From Chromobotia macracanthus (Eukaryota > Chordata > Actinopteri > Cypriniformes > Botiidae): 64,000 bases of DNA. This document shows positions 24,907 through 37,380 of this stretch, in pieces. The notes beneath the pieces are model-generated. The model searched no databases, was not told the DNA's origin, and was given only the letters and a program-made list of their open reading frames with translations. How positions within the stretch are numbered: position 1 is the first letter of the stretch; every line of letters begins with the position of its first letter. A program made the position numbers and the translations under genes. The stretch spans positions 11,021,001 through 11,085,000 of the forward strand of contig JAZGTH010000007.1 of assembly GCA_036877525.1 (NCBI GenBank), written 5' to 3'.

Positions 24907-25057
24907 CATATCTATATAAAAGACTACATTGAACATGGTGGCACTCCGACTCCACATCAATAACGCAGAATCTCATTGGATGAAACGTGCTGTCACAAAC
25001 TAATGAGACTCTGTGTTATTGATGTGGATGCTCAGTGTAGTCTTTCATATAGATATG
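24907..25057. mobile_element. Short palindromic MITE-like element
   Basis: The left arm catatctatataaaagactacatt and onward mirrors the right arm ending in gtagtctttcatatagatatg. Inner blocks ccacatcaataacgcagaat and, reversed, ccacatcaataacacagagt also pair. The arms are about 58-60 bp around a short centre. Confidence 0.75.
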
Positions 25058-25139
25058 ATTATATTCTAAACGTCTCTAAAACTCTACACTCAAAACAGTA
25101 ATATTTATTTAGAACTTAATGAATGCCATAATGAATACC

Positions 25140-25300
25140 ATTCACTTCCATTTTAAAGCAAGGAAGAACCAAGATATCATTTAATATAAGTCTGATTGTG
25201 TTTGGCCTGAAAGAAAAAAGTCATATCCTCCCAGGATCCCTTGAGGGTGAGTAATTTATGGATAATATATCATTTTTAGGTGGACTTATCCTTTCAAGGC
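25140..25300 (-). repeat. GGATAGTTCACCC-type repeat end, inverted
   Basis: It ends with gagggtgagtaatttatgga, then tttttaggtggacttatcct, a diverged reverse copy of the repeat terminus. Confidence 0.55.
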
Positions 25301-26239
25301 AGGGTAGGCAATTTTCCAAAAACATTTTTTGTTATGCTGATTATAAGTCTCTTCAGATCCTAATTGCAATGTTGAAATGTTGAAATAGAAACGTTTATAC
25401 AATCATTGCATTTGCTCCACGCACCCCGCTCACTCAGACAGTCTTCATCGTCAATGTGTTCCATTGGCTGTGCACGTTCATATATGTTTTGGGTGAGGTG
25501 TGGCTGTGGAGAGCACTCTAAACGGAGGGTGGGATCTTATGCTTTCAACTCTAGCTTGCTAATGCCTACCCAACTCTTAAGCTTACAAAGTACTTCTTAG
25601 AAAAGTTCAGCCTTAAACTTAAAAGCAGAGTCATAAAGCATCCTACAGCAGGCTGTTCAACAAAATGTGTCAGGCCTGATGAATGATACAAATGACTTGA
25701 GTCCTGCATGCCTCATTTGAAGATAATGGCAGTTTGTTTTTAAAGGCCTGAAATAGCAGGTGAAATAAATTGCTGCTTCTTTGTTTATAACCCTCATGGA
25801 ATGTTGTTTATGGAAGATAAACATCTTCACAGTTCTGTCTTTTGATAAACTATCCCTTGTCATTTTTTTAATTTATGATCCACTGCACCATTTACTGTTT
25901 CATTTTTAGAAAGACGCTTAGTAACTTAAAGTATCAGTTATTGAGGTGAATGGCGGTGCTGTATAGACAGACTAACGCCTGTACTTAGTGAGCATCATAC
26001 ATCTGAAGTGTCAGACATGTCTCAGATTTTGCTCTGAGAAAATGAGCATGTTTTTGATGACATCAAGTCTCATCAGCAGGACCTCAATTGAGCTTGGTAG
26101 GGTGTCAGTTAAACGTCTGGATAATGACCAGTTAAAAGAAGTTTAAAGATCACAAATATAGAGTCATGGTAGAAATGCTCTGAACCCTTTTATGAGTTTA
26201 GCAGTCAGGCACAGATCGTTCCTTTAGGAGGTCAGAGCA

Positions 26240-26275
26240 GTTATAGGAGCAGTGGTTCTCAAACTTTTTCAGGTG
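26240..26275 (+). repeat. hAT-MITE terminus-like fragment
   Basis: It reads cagtggttctcaaacttttt, which resembles the CAGTGGTTCTCAA terminus of a common fish hAT MITE. No second end was seen close by. Confidence 0.35.
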
Positions 26276-26394
26276 GAGAATTACTTATTTCATGATTGCT
26301 GTACATTGATGTGATTAATCAGTCGGATGCTTTACTGTTTGCCATATTTATCAACTATAATTTTCTTATATTATTGCCTCCCTAAGAATCGCTT

Positions 26395-26442
26395 TATTAT
26401 CCTCACTTTTGTAAGTTGTTTTGGATAAAAGTGCCTGCTAAA
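26395..26442 (+). repeat. SINE/LINE 3' tail fragment
   Basis: It contains ttgtaagttgttttggataa, then aagtgcctgctaaa, a copy of the shared fish SINE/LINE tail. No head is visible. Confidence 0.5.
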
Positions 26443-26630
26443 AACCTAAACAAAGCTTTTAAACACTTCAAAACACTAGTCAGTTTCACTGGCTGATATC
26501 TACCCTAAAGGTAAAGCTTTGAAGCATCCAAACATATGCATTTATTGTTTATGCGTAGTGTATACAAATACATTTGTGAAATCATCTTATGATACTTTTG
26601 ATTCACTTGCATGTATGAATTCACTAAAAG

Positions 26631-26712
26631 ATGTTACACCACCAACAACTGCTGCTTACCTTGAAATGACAAACCTAAATTCTAAGAAACTCAAATACAT
26701 TCTAGTCCCAAG
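26631..26712 (+). pseudogene. vwa8: VWA8 exon remnant 11, open
   Basis: The acceptor is cactaaaag and the donor CCCAAG|gttctc. The frame reads DVTPPTTAAYLEMTNLNSKK and LKYILVP plus a split Arg codon. VWA8 has DVTPPQTSGYIEVTDLQSKK and LRYIPIPR. The split Arg (AG|G) continues into remnant 12. No internal stop is present. Ile-Pro-Ile-Pro has become Ile-Leu-Val-Pro. Confidence 0.87.
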
Positions 26713-26921
26713 GTTCTCTTTCATAAAATTGTAGCTCCCTCTTCTGTTAAATAGATGCTGGTGTTTGCGCTCACATTGCACTGAAGGTAAAAGTCAGATT
26801 CACTTAACAGCTTATTCTGGTCAATAGCCACTTGCTTAGAAAGGAAAGCCTTTCTTTATACTTTGTGCATGTGATTTCTATTTCAGTGTCTGTTATACTG
26901 ATACTGTCTGATACTTTACAG

Positions 26922-27113
26922 GAGCAGCTGAATGTCTCCCTACACTGTGTGGATCTCAGAGGTTTTAGACACAGATGTAGTGATGGCCCTCTTGGGCTCG
27001 GGTGGTGACTGTGGACAGTGGAGGCTATGTTAGATTGTAGGAAACAGTATTTGATGTGCCCTCTGTTGGGATGGAGGAAAATGACTGGAGCAGAGGATGA
27101 CAGGCCTATTCAA
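26922..27113 (+). pseudogene. vwa8: VWA8 exon remnant 12, two stops and a frameshift
   Basis: The acceptor is actttacag. The frame reads SS, stop (TGA 26929-26931), MSPYTVWISEVLDTDVVMAL and L. A shifted frame reads VVTVDSGGYVRL, stop (TAG 27038-27040, where Trp is expected), ET. A third frame reads LLGWRKMTGAEDDRPIQ. VWA8 has SPYTTWLSTISDTDALLAEW, GVVTVDMGGHIRLWET and WRNMIGQDDRNMQ. Codons for about three residues before GVVTV are missing. CAA is followed by gc, not gt, so the donor may be lost. Confidence 0.86.
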
Positions 27114-28002
27114 GCAGGACCTTTTTTGATAAATTTCAAAAATATTGTTAAGAACATGTCCAGGTTACATTTTATTCCAAAATTAAAAGAAGCAATATCA
27201 AATTATGCTTTGCTTTTTTAAACATTATTTACATTATTTTCTTAACAATTAGACATTTTTTCCTCAACTCTTTTTACTATACTGCAAAATGATTATATTA
27301 TTGAGTGATATATTAAGTATTCATACATCATTGCAGTATTTGTTGTACTGTCTTGAATTTATACTGATTTAAATTGAAAAATCATTGTATTACAATGGTC
27401 ATTTAATATAGTAACAATTGCTGTATTGGAGAAAAAGACTACATTCAGTGTGACTACATTCATAATACCTGTTTATTTGTGCTATTCTGTTTGGTGATTC
27501 TAATAGTGCAGAAACTACAGACTTATCCCGAAGAAAAGTCTGTTAATTTTATACAAACTGTCATGTGTTTTATGGTATAAACTTGCAAATCTACAGTCCC
27601 AAACGTGTTGAGCTTTATTACTTGCAATTCCATTTCTTACCATGTGGTGGCAGACCTACATCAGAAATGTTGTGGTGGAGCAATTGCAGCTTTACTAGCA
27701 AACTACAATTCCTGTTCATCAACAAAGTGAGAACCAGGACCATTGTAAATGTAAATAAACTTGAATAAATTAAATTAATTGAAAAATACTGTCCAAATAG
27801 AATGTGTTTGTTGTCATAATGATAAGTAGCTGTAAGCAATCACACTACATGTGAACCACGCCCGAGCTCAGTCAGCCCACTTGAAGAGGTGGACCAGAAC
27901 ATGGCATGGTTAGGAGCAATCACACTGGTCAGACGAACCAGATTTTGGAGGTAAATTGCACTTGGGCACAGTTCAGAGTGCCTAGTGTGAGTATACCCTT
28001 AG

Positions 28003-28125
28003 GAACAGGCTTGTGGGTTCGAGCCCCACGTTAGGTGTTTTTTGTTGCTCTTAAACTATGTCTGGTAGAGCTCTGACTGCTTCTCCCAGTGATGGGTAAA
28101 TGCACAGGTCACATTTCAATGTTCA
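28003..28125 (+). mobile_element. Partial HE1-type SINE
   Basis: A tRNA box B-like segment (gggttcgagccccac) is followed by body remnants ccagtgatgggtaaatgcac and aggtcacatttcaatg. Box A and much of the body are missing. Confidence 0.6.
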
Positions 28126-28187
28126 ACAAATTTTTAAAGGCACATAGCTCATACTTTTCTCTTGAAGTATTTTTTGGCCTCAGTTTT

Positions 28188-28345
28188 AAAGGGATAGTTC
28201 ACCCGAAAATTTTTATTTGTCCATCATTTACTCACCCTGATGTCATGATTGCTTCTCTTCTGTGGAACACAAAAGAAGATATTTTGAGAAATATCTCAGT
28301 GGTTTTGTGTCCATACAATAGAAGTCAATAGGCGCCACTTTTCCC
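28188..28345 (+). repeat. GGATAGTTCACCC-type dispersed repeat
   Basis: It starts aaagggatagttcacccgaa and continues with catttactcaccctgatgtc, gaacacaaaagaagatattt and acaatagaagtcaatagg. This is the best-preserved start of the family in the window. Confidence 0.8.
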
Positions 28346-28665
28346 TTTAAATATATCATTGCCAATACAAGTGCTCTTATGCAAAGTGTTAAATGTTGTC
28401 TTTTTTCATTGTTTCTTTGACAATGACCACATAAAAACAATAAAAAATGTCTACAAAGTATAAATGTTTTAATATAATTTTAATTTTAGTGATTTTAGAT
28501 TTAGAGATTTCAGTTTTAATTGCACTTCACATTTAGCATTTAGATTATTTGTGCTCATCAGAAGCTTGTATGGAAATATTAATATTCAGCATTGTCAGTG
28601 GGAGGTACTTCCATGGCAGTGGTCCATTTCTTCACTGTGTGACTCCCTGATAATGTTCACTACAC

Positions 28666-29020
28666 CACCGGTCAAAACTTTGGGGTCACTAAAATGTTTC
28701 TCATAATATTAAAAGCTTTTGATCTAAAAGCCTATGCTTATGTGTTAAATATTATTAACATTTTTTATTACAGTGCTAAATTTTATTGTTAAACAATGAT
28801 GTTTCTGAAATGGATGACTTAAGTCAATTGAAGAGAAAAGCAGCCAATGCAGTTAAAGCAGACAATAAGAGATCAGAACAGATGGGAACTCCTTCAACAC
28901 TATTTAAAAAGCATATCAGAGTGATGTCAAGAGATAGTAAATGCAGTTACTATCGAACCTTTATACAAACTGTAAAGCCCAAAAAGTATAAATGATAATA
29001 TACACCTGTTTCTCAAAATG
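28666..29020 (+). mobile_element. Partial element with CACTACCGGTCAAA-type end
   Basis: The left end reads ccggtcaaaactttggggtc. The block cttttgatctaaaagcctat recurs in the element at 50.11-50.68 kb. The 69-codon frame here falls within the repeat and is not considered a gene. The right terminus is not visible. Confidence 0.55.
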
Positions 29021-30573
29021 TTTTGTATGTGTGAGGTGTGTTTGAACTGTGATACACCTCCACAACTGACTGTGTGTAGTGTGCTTGTCTGAGAACTCAC
29101 ACACTTCCTGTTAGCTCTAAGTCAGACTAACACAAAGAAGCCATCAGGTGGTTCTGCGTCTGACTGATATTCATTTAGCACACCTTACAGATCCATAACA
29201 CCAGCCTTCTTATTTCAACACCAAATATTTGCCTAAAATTCTTTAGACTTGACTTTTCCTAAAAATAACACAAGGTTCACACAAAATGTTTTCTGAGCCA
29301 TACTGGAGAGAGCTTTCTTTCATACAAAGAAAGAAAGCAGGGGAGGGACTTATACAGTCTTTTTACTAACACTGTGAGATCAATGTTTATCATAGAGCTC
29401 AGGACTGTGTTATCATGCTGTTGGCCTGGTTAACCTTAACGGCCACAGACCCTCAACCCCACCCTTCAGTCTGTTCACCACACTCACACAACAAACACTT
29501 TTGCAACATTTCCCTTCTTTCCCAATAGATACTGTCTGCCAAGTGTAGGTATCACCCACTCTGCCCACTAGTCTGCTGCAAGCATGCAGTTTGTATTTCC
29601 ACACACTCTCATTCTCAATCTCATTCACATTATACCAGTATTGACAATAACCATGATATTATTAACCCTGATTATTGATACCGTGTTAATACTATACATA
29701 TAATAATATTGTAAATAATTCAGTGCCAGTATCTGGTTGACACCCCAGCATAGTTGGTGGTGGTATTGCACCCGTTTAACATTTTGCCCTAATACCCACA
29801 ATGGTCACAAACTCTCTCTGCCTCCCTACACTAATATTCTGAGTATGATTCATTTACCAACAAAAAAGAGAAAACACTATTATTACACTAACATTATTAT
29901 TATTAGGGGTCAAGACCCTTATTGTATTTGTTAGTTTTCTTCTTCTTTTACCATGGGAGTCTATGGCAGCCCATAGAATGGTACACTGGAAACCTCAAAC
30001 CTCAAACTCGCCACCAACCGTTCAAAGTTTCACACAGGTTTATGGAATAAAGCTGGCATTTGCTCTCCATTAATTTACTTTAACCTGTGAAACATCTATT
30101 GCATTTCTCAGAGTTTGTTAATTGTAAACACTGTATAAACATTAGATAGCAGCTGTTTAGATAACAGCTGTTTGTTACATTATTTTTACCTCATCAGTAC
30201 ACATTCTATATAGAGAGAGCAACAATTTGATAGCAACAATTCTTGATTCCAGAAGTATTTTTCCAATGTGTTTTCACCTTTGGTATTTGAAAAAACAAAC
30301 TTTTAGTCTTTCATAGTCTTTTTGACAGACACTTGATATGACTGTTTATATAACCACCTGTTCACACCTGCTCCAAATTAAGTGTATAACCCTTCTACAA
30401 ATTAACCGAACCTCAGACACACAGATTAGGCACTGTGTGATGGGAAATGTCTCCTATACTTTTTCAATAAGTCTGTTATGACTTCATTTTGAGTTGTCAG
30501 TCATCTTGCCCCAATATCCAAGAAGAGTACATTACTGCTTTCTATATTTAAACGTTCTGGATTAGTGTGTCAG

Positions 30574-30603
30574 AGAATTGGAATTTTGTTGTTGTTTCAT
30601 AGC

Positions 30604-30646
<43 letters not shown>

Positions 30647-30684
30647 CTGTGTCTGTGCGCATGTGTGTATCTTTATGAGAACCA

Positions 30685-30715
<31 letters not shown>

Positions 30716-30745
30716 TTGGAATTGGAACAACAAAATTCCAATTCT
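30574..30745. repeat. 20-bp inverted repeat flanking compound GT microsatellite
   Basis: AGAATTGGAATTTTGTTGTT (30574-30593) and its exact reverse complement (30726-30745) enclose two GT tracts (30605-30643 and 30688-30716) separated by about 45 bases. Confidence 0.9.
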
Positions 30746-32414
30746 TATTAGAATACTTTATTGTTTTATCTGCATTACATTTCTGTGTACAGATAAATGC
30801 ATAAACATTGGAAGAAAAATATCTTGTAATACACATCTTACATAATCCTGATTGGTCAATCATGACGCTGCTGTGGGATTTGTTATTTTGTATAGTGGCT
30901 ATTAAATTAGGTAATTGATGGTTATCCCAAGCAGCTTTCTACATAGCCATGGAAAATGTCTTTATTGAAAAATAAATTATTGAAATTTTCTCCTTGCATG
31001 CAATGAAATTGTGTCCAATATGATGGTCAGTACATGATGTACAGTGTGCACTGCAATATGGAGGAGAAGTAAACAGTCATGTGGCGAATTTCTAACTCTG
31101 ACGTCAGCTAAGCTCACTGATCTGCCCTGCTCCATACATGTACACCAGTATGTATGTATTTAGAAAGTGATCTGTGTAGCAGATGTGTTTAAAAGCTTTA
31201 GTGATGCAGGATAAAGATATGAAGTCTGTCTGACGGGAAATGAGTGGACACTGAGTCACACATACATCACAAAGAGAAAATACACTTATGACGAGAAAAG
31301 CGCGCCAGCTAAAACATCTATGATCTAATGCTGTCTGAAACCTGAGACAAAAATGTGAGATAAAATAGGTGCTGTACCAGCGGAAGAGAATCCATTAACT
31401 AAAAAATATTACAATATATTTATTAAAACTGACCTACAAATACAAGTAATCTATAAACTCTAATAGTTAAAATATCACAATAATGAGCACATTAAAAGTA
31501 GCCTTCATGCCTCCTTCAACGCATGAAAATGCTGATGAGGAACATTGTCTGAGCGAGCAAGGTGCATAGAGGCATACCAATAAACAGTTTCACAGGCAAG
31601 TAGGACATCCTCAAACAGAATGAAATGATTAGACAAATGTTTCAGGGTCCTGCACCTTCCACAGTAGATATATATTTATATAAATATATAAACAGAGATC
31701 AGAAACATAACAGAGATCATTTATTTTAGATGTCTTAAGGACACAAAGATCACAGAAATTACCTTTTTAAAGTTTGTGTATGTGTTATGCATGTGTCTTT
31801 GTCTGACTTATGACGTACAGTGTAAGAAGAGCTGGTCATGTGATCAGGGGTCACCACTTGATGCTAATGTTTCTGTGTCATTGCTTCGAAAAAGGTTCTT
31901 GGACGTGTTGTGTCATCAATGCTATCTGAGCAGCCTGAATCTGACCCTGAATTCCAGTCTTAATGCAGCTTCAGGAATTTAAGGAGCAGAGTCAATATCA
32001 CAGCTTTTGTTGCAATAACCTCTTGAATTTACAAGAATACTCCTAAATGTTCTTTACCATTCTTTGACATTTACAGAGGAAATGATCTCATGGTCACTTC
32101 ATCCTTAATGTGCTGGAGCTTCTGTACAGTAATACATTAAGTTGAGTTTTGTCTGAGTACATTAAATTGAGTAGTGTTTGTGTATGTCAACCGGTAGGGA
32201 TCTTTCTTTATAGTTTCTATGCAGGTCCTGTAGCTATATTTACACACCTGTCAGCATGAATTGTCCCAAACACTCAAGACGAGATTGAACTTGTTATTGA
32301 GTGTGGTTGTTAAAATTGCCACAGTTAATACAGAATTCAACTGATGTTTGAGTGTATAACTATTTTACAGTGGCCTTGAATAAGGTTCATCAGAGTCTGA
32401 TCTGTTTTATAATG

Positions 32415-32602
32415 TTACTTTCACAGTTTCAAGTCTTTTAATTAACTCAAGTGTTACATAATCTACACCTGTTACTCCAAGAATACTTCTTTCTGGAGAG
32501 AAAAATGCCAATGCAGGCACCTTCAGTCAGAATTTATAGTCTAAACTATTTACTTCTACAGATTTGAGTCTGTTGATTTTAACTCTAGTGTTACATAATC
32601 TA
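32415..32602 (+). repeat. About 52-bp direct repeat, two copies
   Basis: Segments at 32415-32465 and 32551-32602 both run ttacttYYacag to aactcWagtgttacataatc and ta, at high identity. The copies are about 137 bp apart. Confidence 0.8.
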
Positions 32603-33671
32603 AATCAGTTGTGGCTTTATGTTAACTTTTGCATCCAATAAGTTTTAAATTAAATAAATGAGGAAAGTACCTTTCATTTGACAGACTGAACTGTGGTGGA
32701 CAAAGTATTTAAACAGTTTAAACAATATTGCACTTTTTCTTATGTCCCTAAAATAGTGTACTATATGCTATATCTACAATAGAAAGTATTTCTTGTATCT
32801 TTCAATGTTGTTGTTGTAAAATGCTGCAGGGTGTGTAAAGTAAAAATAATGAATGCATAAACCAGTGTAGCATTGATGTAATTAAGGGGTTTGTGGACTT
32901 GGTGGGTCTCCTGTGGTCAGCTGCTCATAGCTTGTCTGACTGCATTGTCCTGCTCTTTATGTGGGTCTGGTAGTGAACACACTGGCCTCTCGGCAACCAG
33001 ACTGGGACATTTTGTTCAGGAAAACCACCTTAAACATGGGCATTCTTCACATTCCAACCCAGGCTTCTGCTCTGGCCACTGGATGGCTAGAATGAGTTGT
33101 GTGGCATTACTCCAGGAGCACTTCTGTCTGGAGATAAACACGCCATCACAGTCACCTTCTGATCTTTGCACAGAGAATGAATACAAATGTCTTGCTGATC
33201 AGACAGTCAATGACCGTCTTAAGTCTTATGTTCTTGAGACTGTCTTATGTTCTTGAGTGTTTGTATGAAGACATCTTTAAAAGTTCTATAACATTATGTA
33301 TAATGGTTGCAATGCTAGAAATAGTCATGTGTTTTTGACAGTCATTAATTTATTTACTGCTATGAACTGCTCCACAGATGCCAATTTTCATTTGAGGGGT
33401 GCATCTACTTTAGGCTGTCTTCATAAACTGACCAAGTGAAACATTTTGGTAAACAGAGTAAGACACAAGCACAAGCACTGTCTTCCTGTCTTTTCACTGT
33501 ATGCAATTAAAAATATATATATATATTTTTAAAATACAAGTAGCAATAGTCTTTTATTTTTGGCTTTTCTGGGATGACCCAGATCTTCTAACAACTGTTG
33601 AGAGATTCCCTTTTAAATTTATGTAATTATACTCTTTATGTGACCATGCAGATTATCATTTGCAGATCATG

Positions 33672-33862
33672 ATTTTCAGTCCTGGTCCTGGGGTTCCACA
33701 GCTCGGAACATTTTGTGTCTTCCTTATTAAATCCACCTGATTCACATCATTAGCTCATTAGGAGAGATCTTCATGAGCTAAAACTACTGCCAGATAAGAG
33801 AGACATACAGATGTGCAGTGCTGTGGGTCCCCAGGACCAGGATTGACAAACGTTGTGCTAAA
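33672..33862. mobile_element. Palindromic hAT-type MITE
   Basis: The left part has cagtcctggtcctggggttc and the right part has gtgctgtgggtccccaggac and caggattgacaaacg, in inverted relation. The middle has cacctgattcacatcattag. A partial copy of the same family lies at 63.6-63.7 kb. Confidence 0.65.
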
Positions 33863-36800
33863 GTATCAGCTAATTATGTGTCCCAGGTGCATAGTCATGA
33901 TGCCACTTCCTGTACACTTCCTGGACTGGCTCAATGTTTGAGTAAACACACATATTATTGAATAGGGTGTAACCTGGTAAACCAGAGAGCATCAGATGCT
34001 TGAAATCTCTCATCTCGTAGTTATTCAGTTGGATGTGATTTTTACTACTCAAGTGGTCCTCAAAAAGATTTTTAAAGGGTCTTTAGGAAGAAAATAAATT
34101 TCCAAAAACACTATTTAACACTATTTATATTAAAACTTTTGCCTGAACCTCAATTAGCACTTGAATGATTTTTACTACAGTTAAGGATTAATTTTATCAT
34201 AAAAATGACATATACACAGCATGTTTTATCCGGGAGGGGGAACACTATTTCATCATGTTAGAAATCATAAACAAAAGCATGTGACAGTGTGACAGGTTGG
34301 GGTAAAAAAGACGACATAATACTCAATACACTGAAAACAAAGTGAATGAAACTATGTGAATAGAACAAATTGAAGATATTTAAACTACATCAATTTTAAA
34401 ACAAGCTTCATGAAGAGGTTTTACTTATTTTTATTTAAAAAAAAAACAAATAAAATCATTCAAATTTATTTTAATAACTGGAACCCTTTGGGAACTCAAG
34501 AGGAATTATCTAATAAAAATCACCTTGAAACTTTTTTTACAAAAATGCTTTAGAAAAATTAGGTTTATTCTTAGTCTTTTTCATATGCCACTTTTGATAT
34601 ATTGCAATAACAAAAAAATATTTTGGTGGTACTGGCTGTGTTTCACTGTGTGTAGATTGATTGTCCAGCAATGTGTATTTCTATGTATGTGTATGTTATT
34701 CTGTGGTACAGATATGTAACCATTAACATTTATAAGAAAGGCTGCCTAACATAAGGCTTGCATATTAAAACTAACACAAGGGTCTCCGGTTAATAAGAAC
34801 TATATTGCTGTGACTGAGACAAAAGTGTTTTTAGTGAGACAGAGAGAGAAAACAAAATCTTTAGACTTATTGGAATGTCAATCCTGTTATGTGCTGAAGA
34901 TCATCCTCTGTGTTAATTTCTTGCTCCTCTGTTTCTCACTTTACCTCTTTGATCTGATGTCTTTCAGGTGATTAATACTGCGAGTTCTTAGTCATAAAAC
35001 TCTAGGGTCAGGGAAAACAACGTTCACTAGTTCCTCAAGTCACACTAGGAAATTGTTAAATATGTGGTATTGATTAACGATTTATCTGATTACACAATAA
35101 TACACATAATCAAATACTGATAGAAGACAGGCATGGTGGAACAAGAAAGGAACATTCCAATTCCTGAAGCAAATTTCCCATTCATTCAATAAATAATGTG
35201 CACCTCATGATGGCATCACCCAAATTCATAGACCACAAAGAATCTGTCTGTTTAAAGTGTTTAAATTACACATTTTCTCTGCCTGTTTCCATCTGTGATT
35301 CTGCTTGTGTGAGTTGTAAGGACATGAAGCTGCTTCATATTTAAGCTGTTAGATCCTGGCTAATCTGATGCCACGTTGCACACACACAAATCTCCTTATC
35401 ATAAACAGAACTGTCACTGATCTTCCGTAGAGAAGGGAAGCGACTGTTTTTCCACCGCAGTGTCCCCATGCTACCTCTCCTTCAGACTAAACACAGCAAA
35501 GAATGTATTTCAGAATGTGTTTTGGCATTTGTATGTTTTTGTTTTATAAATCCTTAACAGACATACAAAATGCTTCAATATTTGTCACTTATTTGTCACC
35601 TGCCAAGACACATCTTGCTGATGTGGTGATTCTGGGCATGTCATTGCCAAACATGGTTCATTTCTAAACCACGTTTCTTTCTCCTTGAGTATTTGTAAAC
35701 CCTTTCTCTCTAATACAGACACACTCACGTTGCCACATACACAAAAATGTGTTGTTGAAAGTTCATGACCTCATATTAGATTGAAGCTTGTGTGTGTGAC
35801 AAATATGTTTATTTTGTCATTTACAGATCATTTTAACATGCTGTACCTAAAACAGTAGCCATGCACATTAACATTGACTCAGACATACAGTTCAGTAGCA
35901 TGCAAACTAGATTCAAAGATATGATGCATATCAGTTTGGAATTATGTGTGGTTTATAGACTGAAAAGGAATTCATGGATACTTTTGAAGAAATCTTGAAT
36001 TCAGATGGTTTGTTAAGATGGTGTTTGCTGATATCACACAGTTCTGTTTATTCTATAGCAGCCTATTTATTTGAACAATTCCTTTCGGTATAACTTGGCA
36101 AAAACATTTTTTTTTGGTCACACCCTACCACTGTACTTACTTACAGTCTGCTGTTTAGAATTGGAGGTTTACAAAAAGCTCAACTTTATGTTTAGTAACC
36201 TTACTCGATCTTGCATTGTTCAAATGATTGTTGTGTAATAGGAATTGCTCTGTATCTAAATGTGAGAAAAAAACATTCTAGAACAGTGGTGTCTGTTGTC
36301 TCACAGTCTGACATTAAAAAAGTCTGTGCTGATATTTCTTCCAGAGACATGATCACTCTGCAGAGTGCTACTCTGACCAAACATATGAAGCATTCAAAAA
36401 AATGAGGATGTTCTAGCAGTTATGTTCAGACTGTGACATAACTGTAACAGAGGCTGCAACAGAGTGTGTGGAGGTCATGAGAAAGCCATAACCCGTACAG
36501 ATGGGTGCGTGGGTATTAAAAAGAGGCCCAGTGGTTTATAATATTAATAGAATGTGTGAAGAAAGATCAGAAAGGGACTCCACTGAATGGATAAATAGAC
36601 CTGCTTCAAAGAGCTTCCTCTCCACATCAGTACTGGCTGGAGATGAAGATGTGTACACATAACCACAAAAGTCATCAAAATTCCCAAAATGAAGAGTACC
36701 ACAAAACTTGAGGCCCCGGTGAGTCAGTAGTCTGTAAGTAGGTGGAAAATGAATGGGTGAAATCACAACCCTCAATATGGCGGCTGTAGGAGTGAAGTCC

Positions 36801-37064
36801 TGCCTAGGAGTGAAGTCCTGCCAATCTGAGCCATTCAGATGTAGCTTCCTTTTTAGGGTTTAAACATTTCTAGACAGACAAATATAACCAAAAATTAATT
36901 GGTTCATAACCCATGAGGGAACACCCACCCCCACCACATTGGCTATGGGGGTGTCATTTAAATTAGTGTATGACATTAAAACCAATATATATATATATAA
37001 AGTAAGACCATGAAGCCGTGGACACAGGTAAGACACACCCCATTTGCCTCAGGGCGTAGTCAAG

Positions 37065-37380
37065 ACTACATTTACATTTACTTTAATTTATTTATCAAAT
37101 GCTTAGAGTAATTAACATTTTGCTTAAAAACCAACAAGCCTAGTCTACTAAGGTACATTTACAAGTGGGAATAGTTCAGGATGATTTTTTTTTATACACA
37201 GGTGAAATGAGGTTGAACAATTAGGGATTAGCCAGGTGTCTGTGAAACAGATATGTTTTAAGTTGTTTTTTGAAGGTTTTGATGGTCTCGACCCCGATCT
37301 GGTGGAGGCTGGGAGCTCGTTCCACCAGGAAAAAACAGAATAGGTGAATGTCTTAGAGAGCAATCTGGTACCTCGTTGTG
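37065..37380 (-). mobile_element. 3' end of a LINE (RT C-terminus plus tail)
   Basis: On the - strand a frame reads TYSVFSWWNELPASTRSGSR and later NNLKHICF. This resembles the WN-LP---R and LK--LF C-terminus of L2/CR1-like reverse transcriptases. It is followed by a 3' untranslated stretch ending in aagcatttgataaataaatt and aaagtaaatgtaaatg. That tail is shared with the SINE copies in this window. Confidence 0.65.

Larger units (their letters stand above)
17560..26630. other. 9 kb stretch where many VWA8 exons are expected but not found
   Basis: VWA8 has several hundred residues between remnants 10 and 11, none recognised here. The region holds a MITE (19938-20457), an HE1-type SINE (20628-20880), a GGATAGTTCACCC repeat (21537-21690), a hairpin (22488-22526), a 71-bp minisatellite (23038-23245), a palindromic element (24907-25057) and a further repeat end (about 25140-25300). 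Deletion of a multi-exon block, or extreme decay, would both explain the gap. Confidence 0.5.

Noticed and set aside
30548..30863. Frames rich in His-Thr or Val-Cys
   Set aside because: They are translations of GT microsatellite repeats.
32891..33256. A 121-codon + strand frame, the longest outside the transposons
   Set aside because: No domain or family motif, no splice-site support, and it overlaps local duplications.
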